Shown here one piece after another: positions 12,420-24,775 of a stretch of DNA of 64,000 nucleotides. A program made the position numbers and the translations under genes. Each line of letters opens with the position of its first letter. Position 1 is the stretch's first letter. This stretch comes from Xenopus tropicalis (Eukaryota; Chordata; Amphibia; Anura; Pipidae). A model generated the notes under the pieces. It did not search any database. It had not been told where the DNA came from and saw only the letters and a list, made by a program, of their open reading frames with translations. The stretch covers positions 172,596,019-172,660,018 of the forward strand of contig NC_030677.2 in the NCBI RefSeq assembly GCF_000004195.4, given 5' to 3'.

Positions 12420-13431
12420 GGGGCCGATTCACTAAAGTGCGTTTTAACGTGCTCTATTTATAGCGTGCGTTAAAAATGTTATCGCTTCTAAATTTTCGCG
12501 ACTTATCGCACGATTCACTATTAGCACACTCGCACTATTTTACGCGCGGTACTGCATGCGATAGTTTTGTCACGATAAATAGCGGGCGCGGTATTTTTCG
12601 CATGCACGCTATTTATCGAAAGCGCTAATTGTCGCGACATTACGCACGCGACAATCGGCAGCATAAAACTGGCGACATTTTGCCCTGGGAGAGCACAAAA
12701 AAACCCCAAAAAAACAATAAAAATATAATTAAGAAAAAAAAAGAAGTGCTAGAGATAATAAAATAGGTTGGGGGGGGGGGCATTTAAGAATATTTAGCCA
12801 AATACTTAGGGGTCTGTTTGCTAAAGTGGCTTAAATTAAGTGGGAGATTTTAGACACAGAATAAATGGCAAATATGTTATGGGCACTTTATTAAACGGGG
12901 ACAAATATAATATTGCAATTATTCTGGCAACAAAACATTGGATTGGCAGTTATCACACTCGCCAGAAAATACGCTATGTACTAATTAACGCAAGTTTTAC
13001 TATTCAGCAAAATGGGCTAAAGACTAAATTGTTGGCAGAATATTTGCAAACATTTAACCCATATAGCATATTGATGCTGATAAATGTAAGAGTGTAGGAG
13101 AAACTACATGAAAGTATAGAATACCATATCAAGGAAGGATAAATAATTAGACATTACTCAGTTCAAAAGTACAAAAATAAAACAACTTTTATTTTTACAA
13201 TAAAATTATTAAAATTGTTTATTGAAAAAAATAAAAACTTAGGGCTTGCTGCCCATAAATACGTCCACTTTCTGCTCCACTCTGGCCAAAAATACTGCAT
13301 GCGAAAATGGCGACTTAACGCACGCATAATACTATGGTGAATACTATGGTGAATCACGCGCTAATTTTCGTGTCTTTTTTAACGCAAAAAAGCGTGCAAT
13401 AAATTTTATCGCGCTTTAGTGAATCGGCCCC
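12420..13431. mobile_element. family F DNA transposon derivative, 1,012 bp, nested
   Basis: The termini are inverted: GGGGCCGATTCACTAAAG at the left and CTTTAGTGAATCGGCCCC at the right. The interior is AT-rich with a poly-G tract near 12771 and no transposase-like ORF, so it is non-autonomous. A second element with the same left end starts at 63211. It interrupts the family A element. A precise target duplication is not clear. Confidence 0.8.
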
Positions 13432-13504
13432 TATATATCCTAATTAGAGGCAAAACAATCCTGTTAGGTTTATTTAATATTTAAATGATTTTTTAGTAGA
13501 CTTA

Positions 13505-14030
13505 GGGGCTGATTTACTAAGACATGAATTCGAATCCGAATTGGAAAAATTCCGATTGGAAAACGAACATTTTGCGACTTTTTCGTATTTTTTGCGATTT
13601 TTTCGGTGTCTTTACGACTTTTCGGAAATTATTGCGACTTTTTCGTTACCAATACGATTTGCGCGAAAAAACGTGAGGTTTTCGTAGCCATTACGACTTG
13701 CGCGAAAAAACGCGAGTTTTTCGTAGCCATTCCGAAAGTTGCGCAAAATCTGCCGATTTTTTCGTAGCGTTAAAACTTGTGCGAAAAGTCGCGATTTTTT
13801 CGTAGAGTTAAAACTTGCGCGAAACGTCGCGCCTTTTAAGTTTTAACGCTACGAAAAAATCGGCAGATTTTGCGCAACTTTCGGAATGGCTACGAAAAAC
13901 TCGCGTTTTTTCGCGATAATTTCCAAAAAAAAGTCGCGATAATTTCCGAAAAAAACGCAAAATACCGATCATTACGAAAAAAACGCAATCGGACGCATTC
14001 GGCCCGTTCGTGGGTTAGTAAATGTGCCCC
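13505..14030. mobile_element. family G MITE, TTA-flanked (PIF/Harbinger-like), nested
   Basis: The ends are GGGGCTGATTTACTAA and TTAGTAAATGTGCCCC, imperfect inverted repeats. TTA sits directly outside both ends (13502-13504 and 14031-14033). Three-base TTA/TAA duplications are the known signature of PIF/Harbinger elements. The interior is built of repeated TTTTTCG and GCGCGAAAA-type words in inverted order, so it can fold on itself. No ORF. Confidence 0.8.
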
Positions 14031-14122
14031 TTAAGGTATGGAGATCCAAATTACGGAAAGATTCCTTATCCTGAAAACCCCAGGTCCTAAACAGTCTGGA
14101 TAACAGGTCCCATACTCGTATA

Positions 14123-15339
14123 AGGCCCTTATCAGCTATTCATCATCATAATTCTATAGTTCCATGCCCTCTTCTTAAATCAGCTGGAAGTGTATGTTTT
14201 GTAAGAATATAGAGATATTCCAAACATGTGTTAGACTGGCCAGATGAACTATACATTCATATAGGCTTTTTATATATGGGGGCGCTGTACGGAAAAATGC
14301 AAGTAAAGAAGTAGCACTAATATTTCACCAATTTCCATTTCAAAGAGGATCCAGCAGCTAGCTGGGCAGTATAGTTAAACAAGAGAATAAAGATCAGAAA
14401 GATCAGAAAGTTCTCTGGCTTCTGCTTCGATATAATAAACTTATTTGAAACAGTGGGGGCAGTCATACAGGGTTCTTTAGGGTTGTAGAATTCACTTTGT
14501 ATAACAGAGAAACAATTTCTTATGCAATGGTTTTGGTAGTTAATGGGAAACTGCCATCAAAGAATGACTACCTTTCACAATACAATTTAATGAATTCATT
14601 AACTGATTGACTTCTTTGCATGATAATATTTTTTTAATATTATTCTTCTTTTATGCTATAGCTGCATCTTGTTTTAATATGCCCCAGGCTCATTTGCAGT
14701 TGACTGCACCCCCTATTTGCTATGTGCCTTGCGCCTTTATGGTAACTATTGAACTTTCTGTTCTGGCAAATATCTTAAATAATTTACCAGGGCTTTCACA
14801 ATGATTTCACTGTATGCTTGTCCTGCAAGCCATATTGAATTATTGAATTAGCCCCTTCCTTTCTTTTTAAACAGATTAGAATGATGTGTTTATTTCCTGA
14901 ACAAGATATTCATGTCTTATTTTCTACAGTTATCCAATATTATTTTGTAATTAACACCCTTGTGTTGGTTTGAACAGTAGGCTGGAAGATGAATAAGGGA
15001 AAATATATATATATATATATGTTATACAAATATTAATAGCAACAAATCAACCTCAGAAAGAAATCTTCTTTCCAATTGCTGAAGACAGCCAAATGGTTCA
15101 CTAACTATAAGTTGCAGAGTGGTAAATGCTGCCAGAGCTCTAATGTAATAACATTCAGGCAAATTAAACTTTTGTTTGTGTAGAAATATGAACCCATCAC
15201 ATTCCCCTATTCTTAGATATATACCCTATATGTAATATAATATACATATAAAACACAAGAGCCATTAATATCCAGTAAATTATATCCTTATAAAAGGTGC
15301 TTAGTGATGTCATCAGTTATAATTGGTCAAACCCTGAAT
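14123..15339. other. intergenic DNA, nothing recognised
   Basis: No recognisable exon. A short (TA)n tract is near 15003-15020. Confidence 0.45.
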
Positions 15340-15500
15340 CCTGTGTGAAAGAATCAGCCGAATACAAAACCGAATCCAAAATTTAATTTGCATAATGAAA
15401 TTAGGCTATGGAAGGGATAATTAGCTGTGCGCCGAATTTAAATCCTGTTGAAAAAGACCAAATCTTTACCGAATCCTGGATTTGGTGCATCACCAGTATA
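15340..15500. repeat. dispersed CCGAAT-rich repeat
   Basis: Blocks such as CAGCCGAATACAAAACCGAA, ACCGAATCCTGG and GCGCCGAATTT recur within 160 bp. This style is seen in frog dispersed repeats. No ends could be fixed. Confidence 0.4.
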
Positions 15501-15557
15501 ATAATAAAGTACCCCCTGTTGAAAAATATGAGGATATTAAAAGTCATAATGACCTGC

Positions 15558-15594
<37 letters not shown>

Positions 15595-15674
15595 TAGGGG
15601 GTTATATAATTAAAAAAAACACTAAGCTTGCCCAGGAACATTAACTTAGTGCCTTTTATTACATATGGGACATA

Positions 15675-16055
<381 letters not shown>

Positions 16056-16074
16056 GATATACAGGTATAGATAT

Positions 16075-16140
16075 GATCAGTTTCAGACTGGGACCTCAGG
16101 GGCCCACAAGAAAACCTTAGACCATTGGTCCACTCTCTAT
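16075..16140. repeat. fragment of dispersed repeat family H
   Basis: TTTCAGACTGGGACCTCAGG followed by GGCCCACAAGAAAACC matches the family H copies at 28733-28930 and 31622-31912. Only one end is present. Confidence 0.5.
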
Positions 16141-17322
16141 TTTTCCTCCTTTCCTCATCCAACCTCTTTATTCCCTAGTCTCTTTAATTTACATGCTAGC
16201 ATCTATTCATCCATCTATTTCTCCTCTTTGTTCCCATTCAGAAATAGAGAATTAATATGAAGTAGGCCAGAAGCAGAAGCAGAAGGGCGCACTGACACCT
16301 GGGCCCATCGGGAGTTTTCTATTCATCACTAAACTTTGAGATCAGAGCTCATTTTGCACACAGGTGGAACTTCACGGCTAAACTGGAAAGAAGGGTATAA
16401 GGAGGGTATATTTTGCTTTAAGTCTGTTTTGTGATAAAAGCATTTTAACAAACAACACATCATCATACTAAGACAGAGAGAATGAGGGAAATAATATTGG
16501 AAAGTCAGACTGTAAACAACAGGATGCATTATGTTGGAAGCTTTGGCCAATTAAGCTAATGAAAGACAGCCTAAAGCGTAAATGCAGTGACAGTAAGAGA
16601 AAATCTGGTCTCCAGTGACGGAATGTACCGGAAAGTAGGGCTTTCACTTGTATCATATAATTGCTCCAAGGCAAAGCAACAATATGTTTGGAGGAAGATT
16701 TAAAATAACATACTGAAAGGGAAAATAATGTAACTTTTTATCATTTCAAGCATTTCATTTCATGGCTTTTTCTGATACAGCCTGAGACATATTTTTGTAG
16801 TTTATAAATTCAGATCAGAAGTCGTCCCTTAAAAACAATCTTGTATGTCAAAACCGGTACTGGGGGTTTTGTAGGTGACAGCACCTATTTTTATCGCTTA
16901 GTCGGTCCCATGCTGCTTCAGTAGGCTTCTCCCATGCAGAGGCAATCATGTTCCCAACACATAACAACCACTTTCTGAGATAAATGTGTGGCTTAATGAA
17001 GACCCTATGGGGTTTATGTGGAATCGTAGCCAGCATTTGCCCTGTTATAACCTGCAGCAACCAATTAGAATTGTCGTGTTTGCTTTAGTACCTTTACTAG
17101 AATGAAAGCAAACATCTGATGGGCTACAGAGGGTTACTGGTATAGGGTAAACATTCTCCATGTTTGCACGTAACCCTGAACAAGGGGGTAATGTAATAAC
17201 ATGCCAACATTTTGCTTAGAGCTAGGAAACAACAAGTCAGATGTTTGCTTTAATTATTCCTAATTAATTCCTAATTTAATTCATGCACACATCAGAATGA
17301 TGGCCACCAAGATATTATGTAG
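16141..17322. other. intergenic DNA with a weak family I relic
   Basis: Around 16990-17185 the words CAACCAATTAGAA, ATCTGATGGGC and GGGTTACTGG resemble a decayed family I MITE. Otherwise nothing is recognised. Confidence 0.4.
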
Positions 17323-17657
17323 TACAGGTATAGGACCCATTATCCAGAATGCTCGGGACCAAGGGTATTCCGGATAAGGGGTCTTTCCGTAATTTGGATC
17401 TCAATACCTTAAGTCTACTAAAAAATCAATAAAACATTAATTAAACCCAGTAGGATTGTTTTGCATCCAATAAGGATTAATTATATCTTAGTTGGAATCA
17501 ATTACAAGGTACTGTTTTATTTCTACATAGAAAAAGGAAATCAGTTTTAAAATTCTGAATTATTTGATTAAAATGGAGTCTATGGGAGACGGGCATTCCG
17601 TAATTCGGAGCTTTCTGGATAACGGGTTTCCGGATAAGGGGTCCGATACCTGTATTA
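17323..17657. mobile_element. MITE family A copy
   Basis: The ends are ACAGGTATAGGACCCATTAT and GGGGTCCGATACCTGT, inverted repeats. This is a full-length copy and the first of three clustered copies in 1.7 kb. Confidence 0.85.
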
Positions 17658-17712
17658 AAAGAAATGTATGTTTATGAGAGGTCAGTGCAATTTTACTTCC
17701 TCTTTACAAAGT

Positions 17713-18045
17713 ACAGGTATGGGACCTGTTATCCAGAATGCTTGATGCCTGGGGTTTTCTGGATAAGGGATCTTTACATAACTTGGATCTCCATAACATA
17801 CTGTAAGTCTGCTAAAAATCATATTGAATAAACCCAATAGGCTTGTTTTGCCTCCAATAAGGATTAATTATATCTTAGTCGGGATCAAGTACAAGGTAGT
17901 GTTTTATTATTACAGAGAAAAAGGAAATCACTTTTAAAAATTAGAATTATTTGCTTATAATGGAGTCTATGGGAGATGGCCTTTCTGTAATTTGGAACTT
18001 TCTGGATAATGGGTTTTCAGATAAGGCATCCCATACCTGTACTAT
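17713..18045. mobile_element. MITE family A copy
   Basis: The ends are ACAGGTATGGGACCTGTTAT and GCATCCCATACCTGT. It is in the same orientation as its left neighbour and separated from it by only about 55 bp. Confidence 0.85.
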
Positions 18046-18120
18046 TTAGGCCCTATAATATGCAGAGGGATTATGGTCTGCCCTACACAAAAATGACATG
18101 GATGAAACAGAGACAGTTAA

Positions 18121-18527
18121 AGGAACAGTAACACCAAAAAATTAAAGTGTATAAAAGTAATGACAATATAATGTACTGTTGCCCTGCATTGCTACAACTG
18201 GTGTGTTTGCCTCAGAAAGACTACTATAGTTTATATAAATAAGCTGCTGTGTAGCCATGGGGGCAGCCATTCAAAGGAGAAAAGGCACAGGTTACTTTGC
18301 AGATAACAGATAAACCCCCATTATATGGGGCTTATCTACTAGTTATCTGCTATGTAACCTGTGCCTTTTCCCCTTTTTTCCATCTTGAATGGCTGCCCCC
18401 ATGGCTGCACAGCAGCTTATTTATATAGTAGCTTTTCTGTAGCAAAAACACCAGTTTTTTGCAGAGCAACAGCACATTATATTTTAATTACTTTAAAACA
18501 CTCTAATTTTTTTATGTTACTGTTCCT
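18121..18527. mobile_element. family C MITE with TTAA duplications (piggyBac-like)
   Basis: Ends AGGAACAGTAACACC and GTTACTGTTCCT form inverted repeats, with TTAA directly outside each (18117-18120, 18528-18531). TTAA target duplications are characteristic of the piggyBac superfamily. Two long internal arms (CATGGGGGCAGCCATTCAA and its complement) make most of the element a hairpin. A second copy is at 37172-37590. No ORF. Confidence 0.85.
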
Positions 18528-18736
18528 TTAAGCTACTATAGGGTATAAAAAGAGTATGACCGATCACTTAAGGGGGTATATGATTATTCTGAATAAATAT
18601 AAAGGGGACCCAGTTTCTTCTGGCATAAACAACAGAAGAAATTTTGTTATAAACAAAGAAGATTTTGTTTTAAACCTTGAAAATTGTTTTGACAGCAAGA
18701 ACTGTGAACTTGGAATTCTCTCCCAGAAGCAATTGT

Positions 18737-19031
18737 ACAGGTATGGGACCCGTTATCCGGAATGCTGGGAGTTTTCCGTAATTCTGATCTCCTACCTTAA
18801 GTCTACTAAAAAAATTATTTCAATTATTTATTTAATTAAGCCCAATAGGATAGTTTTGGCTCCAATAAGGATACATTAAGTCTTAGGATTAAATACAAGG
18901 TACAGTTTTATTATTACAAAGAAAAAAAAGGAAACCATTTTTAAAAATGTGAATTATTTGATTACAGTTGAGTCTCTGGGAGATGTAATTCAGATAATGG
19001 CTTTCCAGATAAGGGGTCCAATACCTGTACT
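18737..19031. mobile_element. MITE family A copy, shortened
   Basis: It runs from ACAGGTATGGGACCCGTTAT to GGGGTCCAATACCTGT. It is about 40 bp shorter than the neighbouring copies, mainly through loss near the left end. Confidence 0.8.
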
Positions 19032-19539
19032 AGGGGGTAAATTGAAAAAGAGCCTAAATAAAAGGCTACTAAAATTCATTTTTACTTCTGCATCCAATCA
19101 AATCTACAGATGGAGCCTTACTCTGGATCAGCTAGAGGTTAGTATGTGTTTGTGCAAAGGACTGAATGTGAGGAATGGGGGGGGGGGGCAGATTTTGCCA
19201 CACTCTGCTTCTCCATTTATATTTTTTTAGCATTGTGCCTTTGCTTTATGTGCCTGACTCTTCTGTTTCATATTTAACCTTGTCGCATGGATTATTTTAC
19301 TGTGTCTCCTATGTTTCTAGCAGAGTATTAAATCCTCTCATTCATCTTTTGCTGGTAATGTTCATCTACTGTAACTGTATATTTATGTTGTAGATTATTA
19401 TAAATCTGTTTAATATTTTAACCTTTTTCCCATAGGTAATCACTTCTTAACTTATTTGTCCCATAATCCTTTTTTTATATTTCCAAATCTTCATGTCAAT
19501 GAATTAGTCAGGTGTAATAATCCTCTCAAAGAAAAACCT

Positions 19540-19955
19540 GTTTGAAAAAATCTTTGGGGATTTAACTTTTAGCATGATGTAGAGAGTGATATTCTGAGAC
19601 AATTTACAATTGGTTTCCATTTTTTATTATTTGTGGTTGTTGAATTATTAGGCTTATATTCAGCAGTTCTCCTGTTTGGAATTTAGGCCGCTATCTGGTT
19701 GCTAGGGTCCACATTACCCTGGAAACCAAGCATCGATTTAGGAGAGAGCTTTAATATAAAGATTTTAATAAAAAGTAGCAATAGCAGTATAGCTGTAGCT
19801 TTATAGTGAATTTTTTTATTTAGATGTTGCGGTCAGTGACCCCATTTGAAAGTGGAGAGAGTCAGAAGAAAAAAGCAAATAATTCAAAAACTCTAGTTGG
19901 AAATTTGCTTAGAATTAGCCATTCAATAGAATACTAAAAGTTAAAGGTGAACCAG
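19540..19955. mobile_element. MITE family B copy, decayed
   Basis: The right end reads CTAAAAGTTAAAGGTGAACC and the body carries TTGCTAGGGTCCA and TGACCCCATTTGAAAG, as in the intact copy at 21150-21511. The left end is poorly conserved. Confidence 0.6.
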
Positions 19956-20292
19956 CACTATAAGGCAATGCATATTCTATGGCCATGATCTTCTCATGGG
20001 GAAACATAGCGATTAAAACTTCCTGTTTTCCATGCGCATTTGGGTGTAAGCAGCCATCATTAGCGTAATCTAATGTAAGGTTAAATCGACCTACACACCA
20101 TAATAATACAGGCAGCTCCATATTCCCTTAGACTTTTGTTTGACCCCAGAGATAGTACAAGGGCCCTCTTCTAGTACCCCCAAAGAAGGGACACCTATAA
20201 CAAACCTTAGGCACAGCGCTAGATTTCGTTTTCGGGCACCCATAAGCCACCACTTTCTCCTCCCCTTTCCCGCCTCATGATCACACACATGT

Positions 20293-20480
20293 GTGCAGGC
20301 ACGGATTTGTGGAGAGGCCCAGGCCTAGGGCAGCAGGCAACTGAAATTGTGCTCACATACTTGTAGCTCGGGGGACAGGATACACTAAAGTTTACTGTGC
20401 CCATTGCTCCATATGTGAGGTGCAGCAAAATTTATGCCACCCTAGGCCTGGGCCTTGCCACAAATCCGGGCCTGCTTAGG
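20293..20480. repeat. inverted-repeat element, family M
   Basis: The ends are inverted: AGGCACGGATTTGTGGAGAG then GCCCAGGCCTAGGGC at the left, and CCTAGGCCTGGGCC then TTGCCACAAATCCGGGCCTG at the right. The interior is about 100 bp. A related left end occurs at 45257. Confidence 0.7.
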
Positions 20481-20544
20481 CTCATTCTATATTTATTCTG
20501 GGACTACAGGGCAGATTTACCAATTTGCCTAATCATATTTTTGA

Positions 20545-20785
20545 GCAGGGCCGGAACTAGGGGTAGGCAGAAGAGGCAGCTGCCTAGGCGCAACGATTAG
20601 GGGGCGTCAGACAGGAGCCTCTCCTGCCTACCCCTAGTCCACCTCCTCTGTCATTGCCCCCGCCGCTTGTCGTTAGCGGTGGAGGCAATGACCATTCGGA
20701 TTGTGCCGCCCCCCTGCACCTCTCTCCATCCCCCCCCCCCGAACGGCGCATGCGCGCCAAAGCAAAAGCGGCCCACCCCTGTTTC
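20545..20785. repeat. dispersed GC-rich repeat, copy 2
   Basis: It starts GGGCCGGAACTAGGGGTAGG and follows with GCAGCTGCCTAGGCGCAACG, matching the copy at 6465-6705. It includes a poly-C tract near 20732. Class unknown. Confidence 0.6.
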
Positions 20786-21149
20786 TGAGATTTAACAAAT
20801 GACTAGACTTTGGTGGTTTTAGTGAAAACAAGTTTATTCTGGGTATGAAAAAAACTCTAGAACCACTAAAATCAGAATGCTCATAAATGGCCCCCCCAGC
20901 TCATGCAGAGGTAACTTTGCGCAGTTTTGCTTGTGATCTTAATCTTAACCCAGGGTTTCTGCATTGCCCACTGCAGATGTCCCATAACCTTAGAAAAGAA
21001 ACAGTATGTGAAGTATAATTTATTATTACTTATCTGACTGAATGTTTTTCTAACCAGTAATACTTTGTTTCTGTACATATACCACATGCTAACTTTTTAC
21101 TAATGTTTTGCCACAGACTACCCAAATACTAGCTCCCCTACAACATTAA

Positions 21150-21511
21150 AGAGGTTGTTCACCTTTAAATTAACTTTTAATATGACAAAGACGCATCTAT
21201 CTGGTTGCCAGGGTCTCCTTTACCTTAGTAACCAGGCAGCGGGTTGCAAAAGAGACTGGAACATGAATAGCAGAGGGACTGAACAGAAATATAGGAAATA
21301 AAAAGTAACAATAATAACAAAAATTGTAGCCTCACAAAGCAATAGTTTTTGACTGCCGGGGTCGGCGACCCCTATTTGATAGCTGAATAGATGTAGAAGA
21401 GGAAGGCAAATATTTTAAAACTAAAATAAATAATAAAGACCAATTGCAAAGTTGCTAGGAATAGGGCATTCTATAATTTACTGAAAGTTAATTTAAAGGT
21501 GAACCACCCCT
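21150..21511. mobile_element. MITE family B, intact, TTAA-flanked
   Basis: Inverted ends AGAGGTTGTTCACCTTTAAA and TTTAAAGGTGAACCACCCCT are flanked by TTAA at 21146-21149 and 21512-21515. The interior has CTGGTTGCCAGGGTC and the GACCCCTATTTGATAGCTG block. Best-preserved family B copy here. No ORF. Confidence 0.85.
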
Positions 21512-21881
21512 TTAAGAGGCCTATTTATGAAAATTTGTATTTGTAAATTTTTCATATTTTCTTCTAAGAAGCTCAAAATTTTCAAAAATACGAATGTTAG
21601 CTTATTATTAAAAAATCTGAATTAAAATACATTATTGACTAAAACCATAACATATCCTCGAACTGAATAAACAGTTACAATTTGGCTTAGGAAAGCTCCC
21701 ATTGAGTTCAACATCACATTACACGGCTTCAGATGCCAAAGTTTTACATTCTAGGTTTTTTTTTTTACTTTTGAAAAAATGTTTTTGTTTTTTGTTTTTT
21801 TTTGTAACCATAATTCAAATTCATGATTTTTAGCAAAAAAAAAGTGTAATCATTAACAAACATTGATAAATAACACCCTAA

Positions 21882-22679
21882 GGGGCTGATTTACTAAGAC
21901 ACGAATTCGAATCCGACTTGGAAAAATACCGATTGAAAAAAAACATTTTGCGACTTTTTCGTATTTTTTGCGATTTTTTTCGGCGCCTTTACGACTTTTC
22001 GGAAATTGTTGCGACTTTTTCGTTACCAATACGATTTGCGCGAAAAAACGCGAGTTTTTCGTAGCCATTACGATTCACTCGTATCTTGTCGCAACTTTTT
22101 CGTATTGAGCGCTCGTAAGCGGCGGGCGAAACTTTCAGACTTGGTATGATTTTGGAAGCCTCCCATAGGACTCAATGGCACTCTGCAGCTCCAACCTGGG
22201 CCAAGGAAAGTCTCCCATAGGGCTCAATGGCACTCTGCAGCTCCAACCTGGCCCAAGGAAAGTCTCCCATAGGGCTCAATGGCACTCTGCAGCTCCAACC
22301 TGGCCCAAGGAAAGTCTCCCATAGGGCTCAATGGCACTCTGCAGCTCCAACCTGGCCCAAGGAAAAGTCTCCCATAGGCTCAATGGCACTCTGCAGCTCC
22401 AACCCGGCCCAAGGAAAGTCTCCCATAGGGCTCAATGGCACTCTGCAGCTCTGGCTCAAGGCTCTGGCAAGGCTCAGCAAAAAGGCGGCTCTTCACAAGG
22501 TCTGCCTCGGCACTGGCTCAATGGCAGGCTCCAAGGCTCCACTGGGGCAAGGAAAAAGTCCCATAGGGCTCAATGGCAAGCTCCATCTCCAAAATCGGGC
22601 TCAATCACTCTGCAGCTCCAACCTTCGGAAAAAAAAAACTCTCAAGGCCCATTCCCCCGCTTCGGGAAGAAATGGCCCC
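21882..22679. mobile_element. family G element carrying an internal minisatellite, TAA-flanked
   Basis: The left end GGGGCTGATTTACTAA and the next 200 bp match the family G MITE at 13505-14030. After the minisatellite at 22160-22640 the sequence ends AAATGGCCCC. TAA lies directly outside both ends (21879-21881 and 22680-22682). It therefore reads as one insertion of about 798 bp whose interior is mostly tandem repeat. The right terminal repeat is weak, so that boundary is the less certain one. Confidence 0.65.
22160..22640. repeat. 52-bp minisatellite inside the family G element
   Basis: The unit contains TCTCCCATAGGGCTCAATGG, ACTCTGCAGCTCCAACC and TGGCCCAAGGAA, 52 bp. About five regular copies run to 22450, followed by degenerate ones. 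Because 52 is not a multiple of three, the array makes overlapping open frames in shifting phase, and these are not genes. Confidence 0.9.
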
Positions 22680-22703
22680 TAAATGTCTTGTCTTTTGACA
22701 TTA

Positions 22704-22989
22704 GGGCTCTGGCACACGGGGAGATTAGTCGCCAGCAACAAATCTCCCTGTTCGCTGGCGACTAATCTCCCCGAATTGCCATCCCACCGGCGAAAATGTA
22801 AATCGCCGGTGGGATGGCATAGTTGCCTCGAGAGGAAACTTGCGCGATTTCACTGAAATCGCGCCGCCGCGTTTGCCATCCCACCAGCGATTTACATTTT
22901 CGCTGGTGGGATAGCATTTCGGGGAGATTAGTCACCCGAGACACAGGAGATTTGTCACGGGCGACTAATCTCCCCGTGTGCCAGAGCCC
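22704..22989. mobile_element. family D palindromic MITE
   Basis: The ends are GGGCTCTGGCACACGGGGAG and CTCCCCGTGTGCCAGAGCCC, exact inverted repeats. Nested internal hairpins (CCATCCCACCGGCGA with its complement, and GATTAGTCGCC with GGCGACTAATC) cover nearly all of it. It lies only 24 bp from the previous element. A second copy is at 43100-43387. Confidence 0.9.
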
Positions 22990-24544
22990 TCAAGTCATTA
23001 AACAAGAGCAGCAGATACAGCATACACACCTAATCTATAGAAAGATTTAGAATTGTATGAACAAATTACCGTGACTGACTTTTCATAGCCTATGTAATAT
23101 TCATTCCGGGTCCCTACCCCTAGATAGAGCTATATAAAACAGATTATTCACAGACAGGAACCATGGAATGCTGGTATTAATGTGATTCAGTTGGCACAGA
23201 ACTCTCAGGCCAAGGTGACACTTTGTCACAATTCACAAGGGGAAAAAAACCCTGTATTCTCTGTTTCTGTGCCAAAATGCTGCCTCTTAAACGCAAGAAT
23301 AACATTTTATAAAAATAATATATATTAGGTAACTTTCCAATATATATGAATTACAATTTTTTAAACAATTAATTGTTTTTGTAGACCAGGCTTCCCCAAG
23401 AAACTAAGAGGTTAGGAAGGGGGGATTTCTTAGATATACAGAGTGAGCAGACCCCACTTCCTGCCCCCCCCCCCCATAGTTACATCACTGAATAAAAGGC
23501 TAGTAATAAAATATTATGTGTATTTGCTGGGGGATTAAGAAGTGTGTGCAGTAAGGTAGTTCTTTCTGAGGGTACTTATAGCCAGATATAGCATGATGTA
23601 TGCCAGTATAATATAAAAAAAAAAGTATTATTTCATCTTTGTCAGTTTAAGATTTGTATTTTTTCTTTTTAAACCTGACAAAGACAAAACAAATCTCTGT
23701 ATAGGCTACATTCTATTGAGGCATTTATAAAATAAGCTTTGGAAAAATATTTGTGAATAGGGACTTATTTAAGAGCAATTACATAAAATCACAGTTGGTC
23801 TGTGCGAGATGTGAGAGATTCTGTATTCTTATCCGGAACATTCATATGTATCTTCAGGGACAGATTGGGAGGAGGAGAAAGTGGCAGCTCTGCTGCACGG
23901 AAAGAGCGATTCATATTCCATCTAAAGAAAGGATATGTGTGGGCAACTGGAGTGCATCTCAATTCACTACTGAAAAACTTGCCCTAAACATATACAAGAC
24001 TTATATTGTTGTGACAGATGCTGCTCTCTTTTCTCCTTTTTAAGAGAATGAATAAAGGACAGCATTAGAAAGAAAATAAATGAAACAGTGGTAGGGCGTT
24101 TTTTAGCTTCTCCGGTTAATGAATTTCTATCATAACACTATGGAGCACAGTGTTACAGCAACAGCTATGGTGGCTGTGCCCATCAAGCCTTCAGAGGTAC
24201 TTATCAACTCACTGCCTTATGGCAGGAAATGTTTTACTCAAGGCGTGCTCAGATTTTCCTTTTATTCAGACACTCAGACGTGACATAAACAAGCTTGGTT
24301 CTCATCTAAAACCCAGCGCTAGCCAAGGTTATTGTAAATGTGGCTAGAAGTACAGCGGTCAGCAAGTTTATGGATGATTTATGCCACACACTAATGCAAC
24401 AAAAAGTGGAACAACTGTGTTGGGCAAGAAAGCAATATGGAAAAAATTACTGAAAAAGCAGTAAACATAAAGCATAAGATAGTTGTATACAGAAACCCTC
24501 CTCTAAAAGTCAATAGAGTCAAAATAATATTCATTTTTATCTAG
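22990..24544. other. intergenic DNA, nothing recognised
   Basis: A poly-C tract is near 23466. Open frames at 23753-24043 overlap each other in different frames and have no family features. Confidence 0.45.
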
Positions 24545-24775
24545 GGATTCTTAAGCTGGCCATACTTGCACTTATATAATTGTATGAAAGGTTGTTTTAT
24601 ACAATTTTCAGACCATGTGTGGGCTCCAAGTTATTGCCCCAATAATTTTTGTGCCTAACAATTAGTCGTTTAGTCTATTGGACAGGTTCAAAAATTTTGG
24701 TCAGCTAAGGATAAAATCTGTGCATGTATTGTGTATCTGACTAAATCCTTGGGGCCCTATAAATCATTTCTGGGA
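24545..24775. repeat. dispersed repeat with a TTAAGCTGGCCATAC end
   Basis: The start resembles the repeat that begins at 59925 (AAAGCTGGCCATACATTTTA). The remainder is diverged, and the far end could not be set. Confidence 0.4.

Larger units (their letters stand above)
12239..14122. mobile_element. MITE family A copy split by two nested insertions
   Basis: Family A landmarks occur in three pieces: 12239-12419, 13432-13504 and 14031-14122. Joined in order they follow the same sequence order as the uninterrupted copies, such as 51555-51885. The gaps are filled by 12420-13431 and 13505-14030, so both of those elements inserted after family A. Confidence 0.8.

Noticed and set aside
22227..22765. 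Two overlapping plus-strand frames of about 150 codons with repeated peptides
   Set aside because: Both come from the 52-bp minisatellite read in shifting phases.
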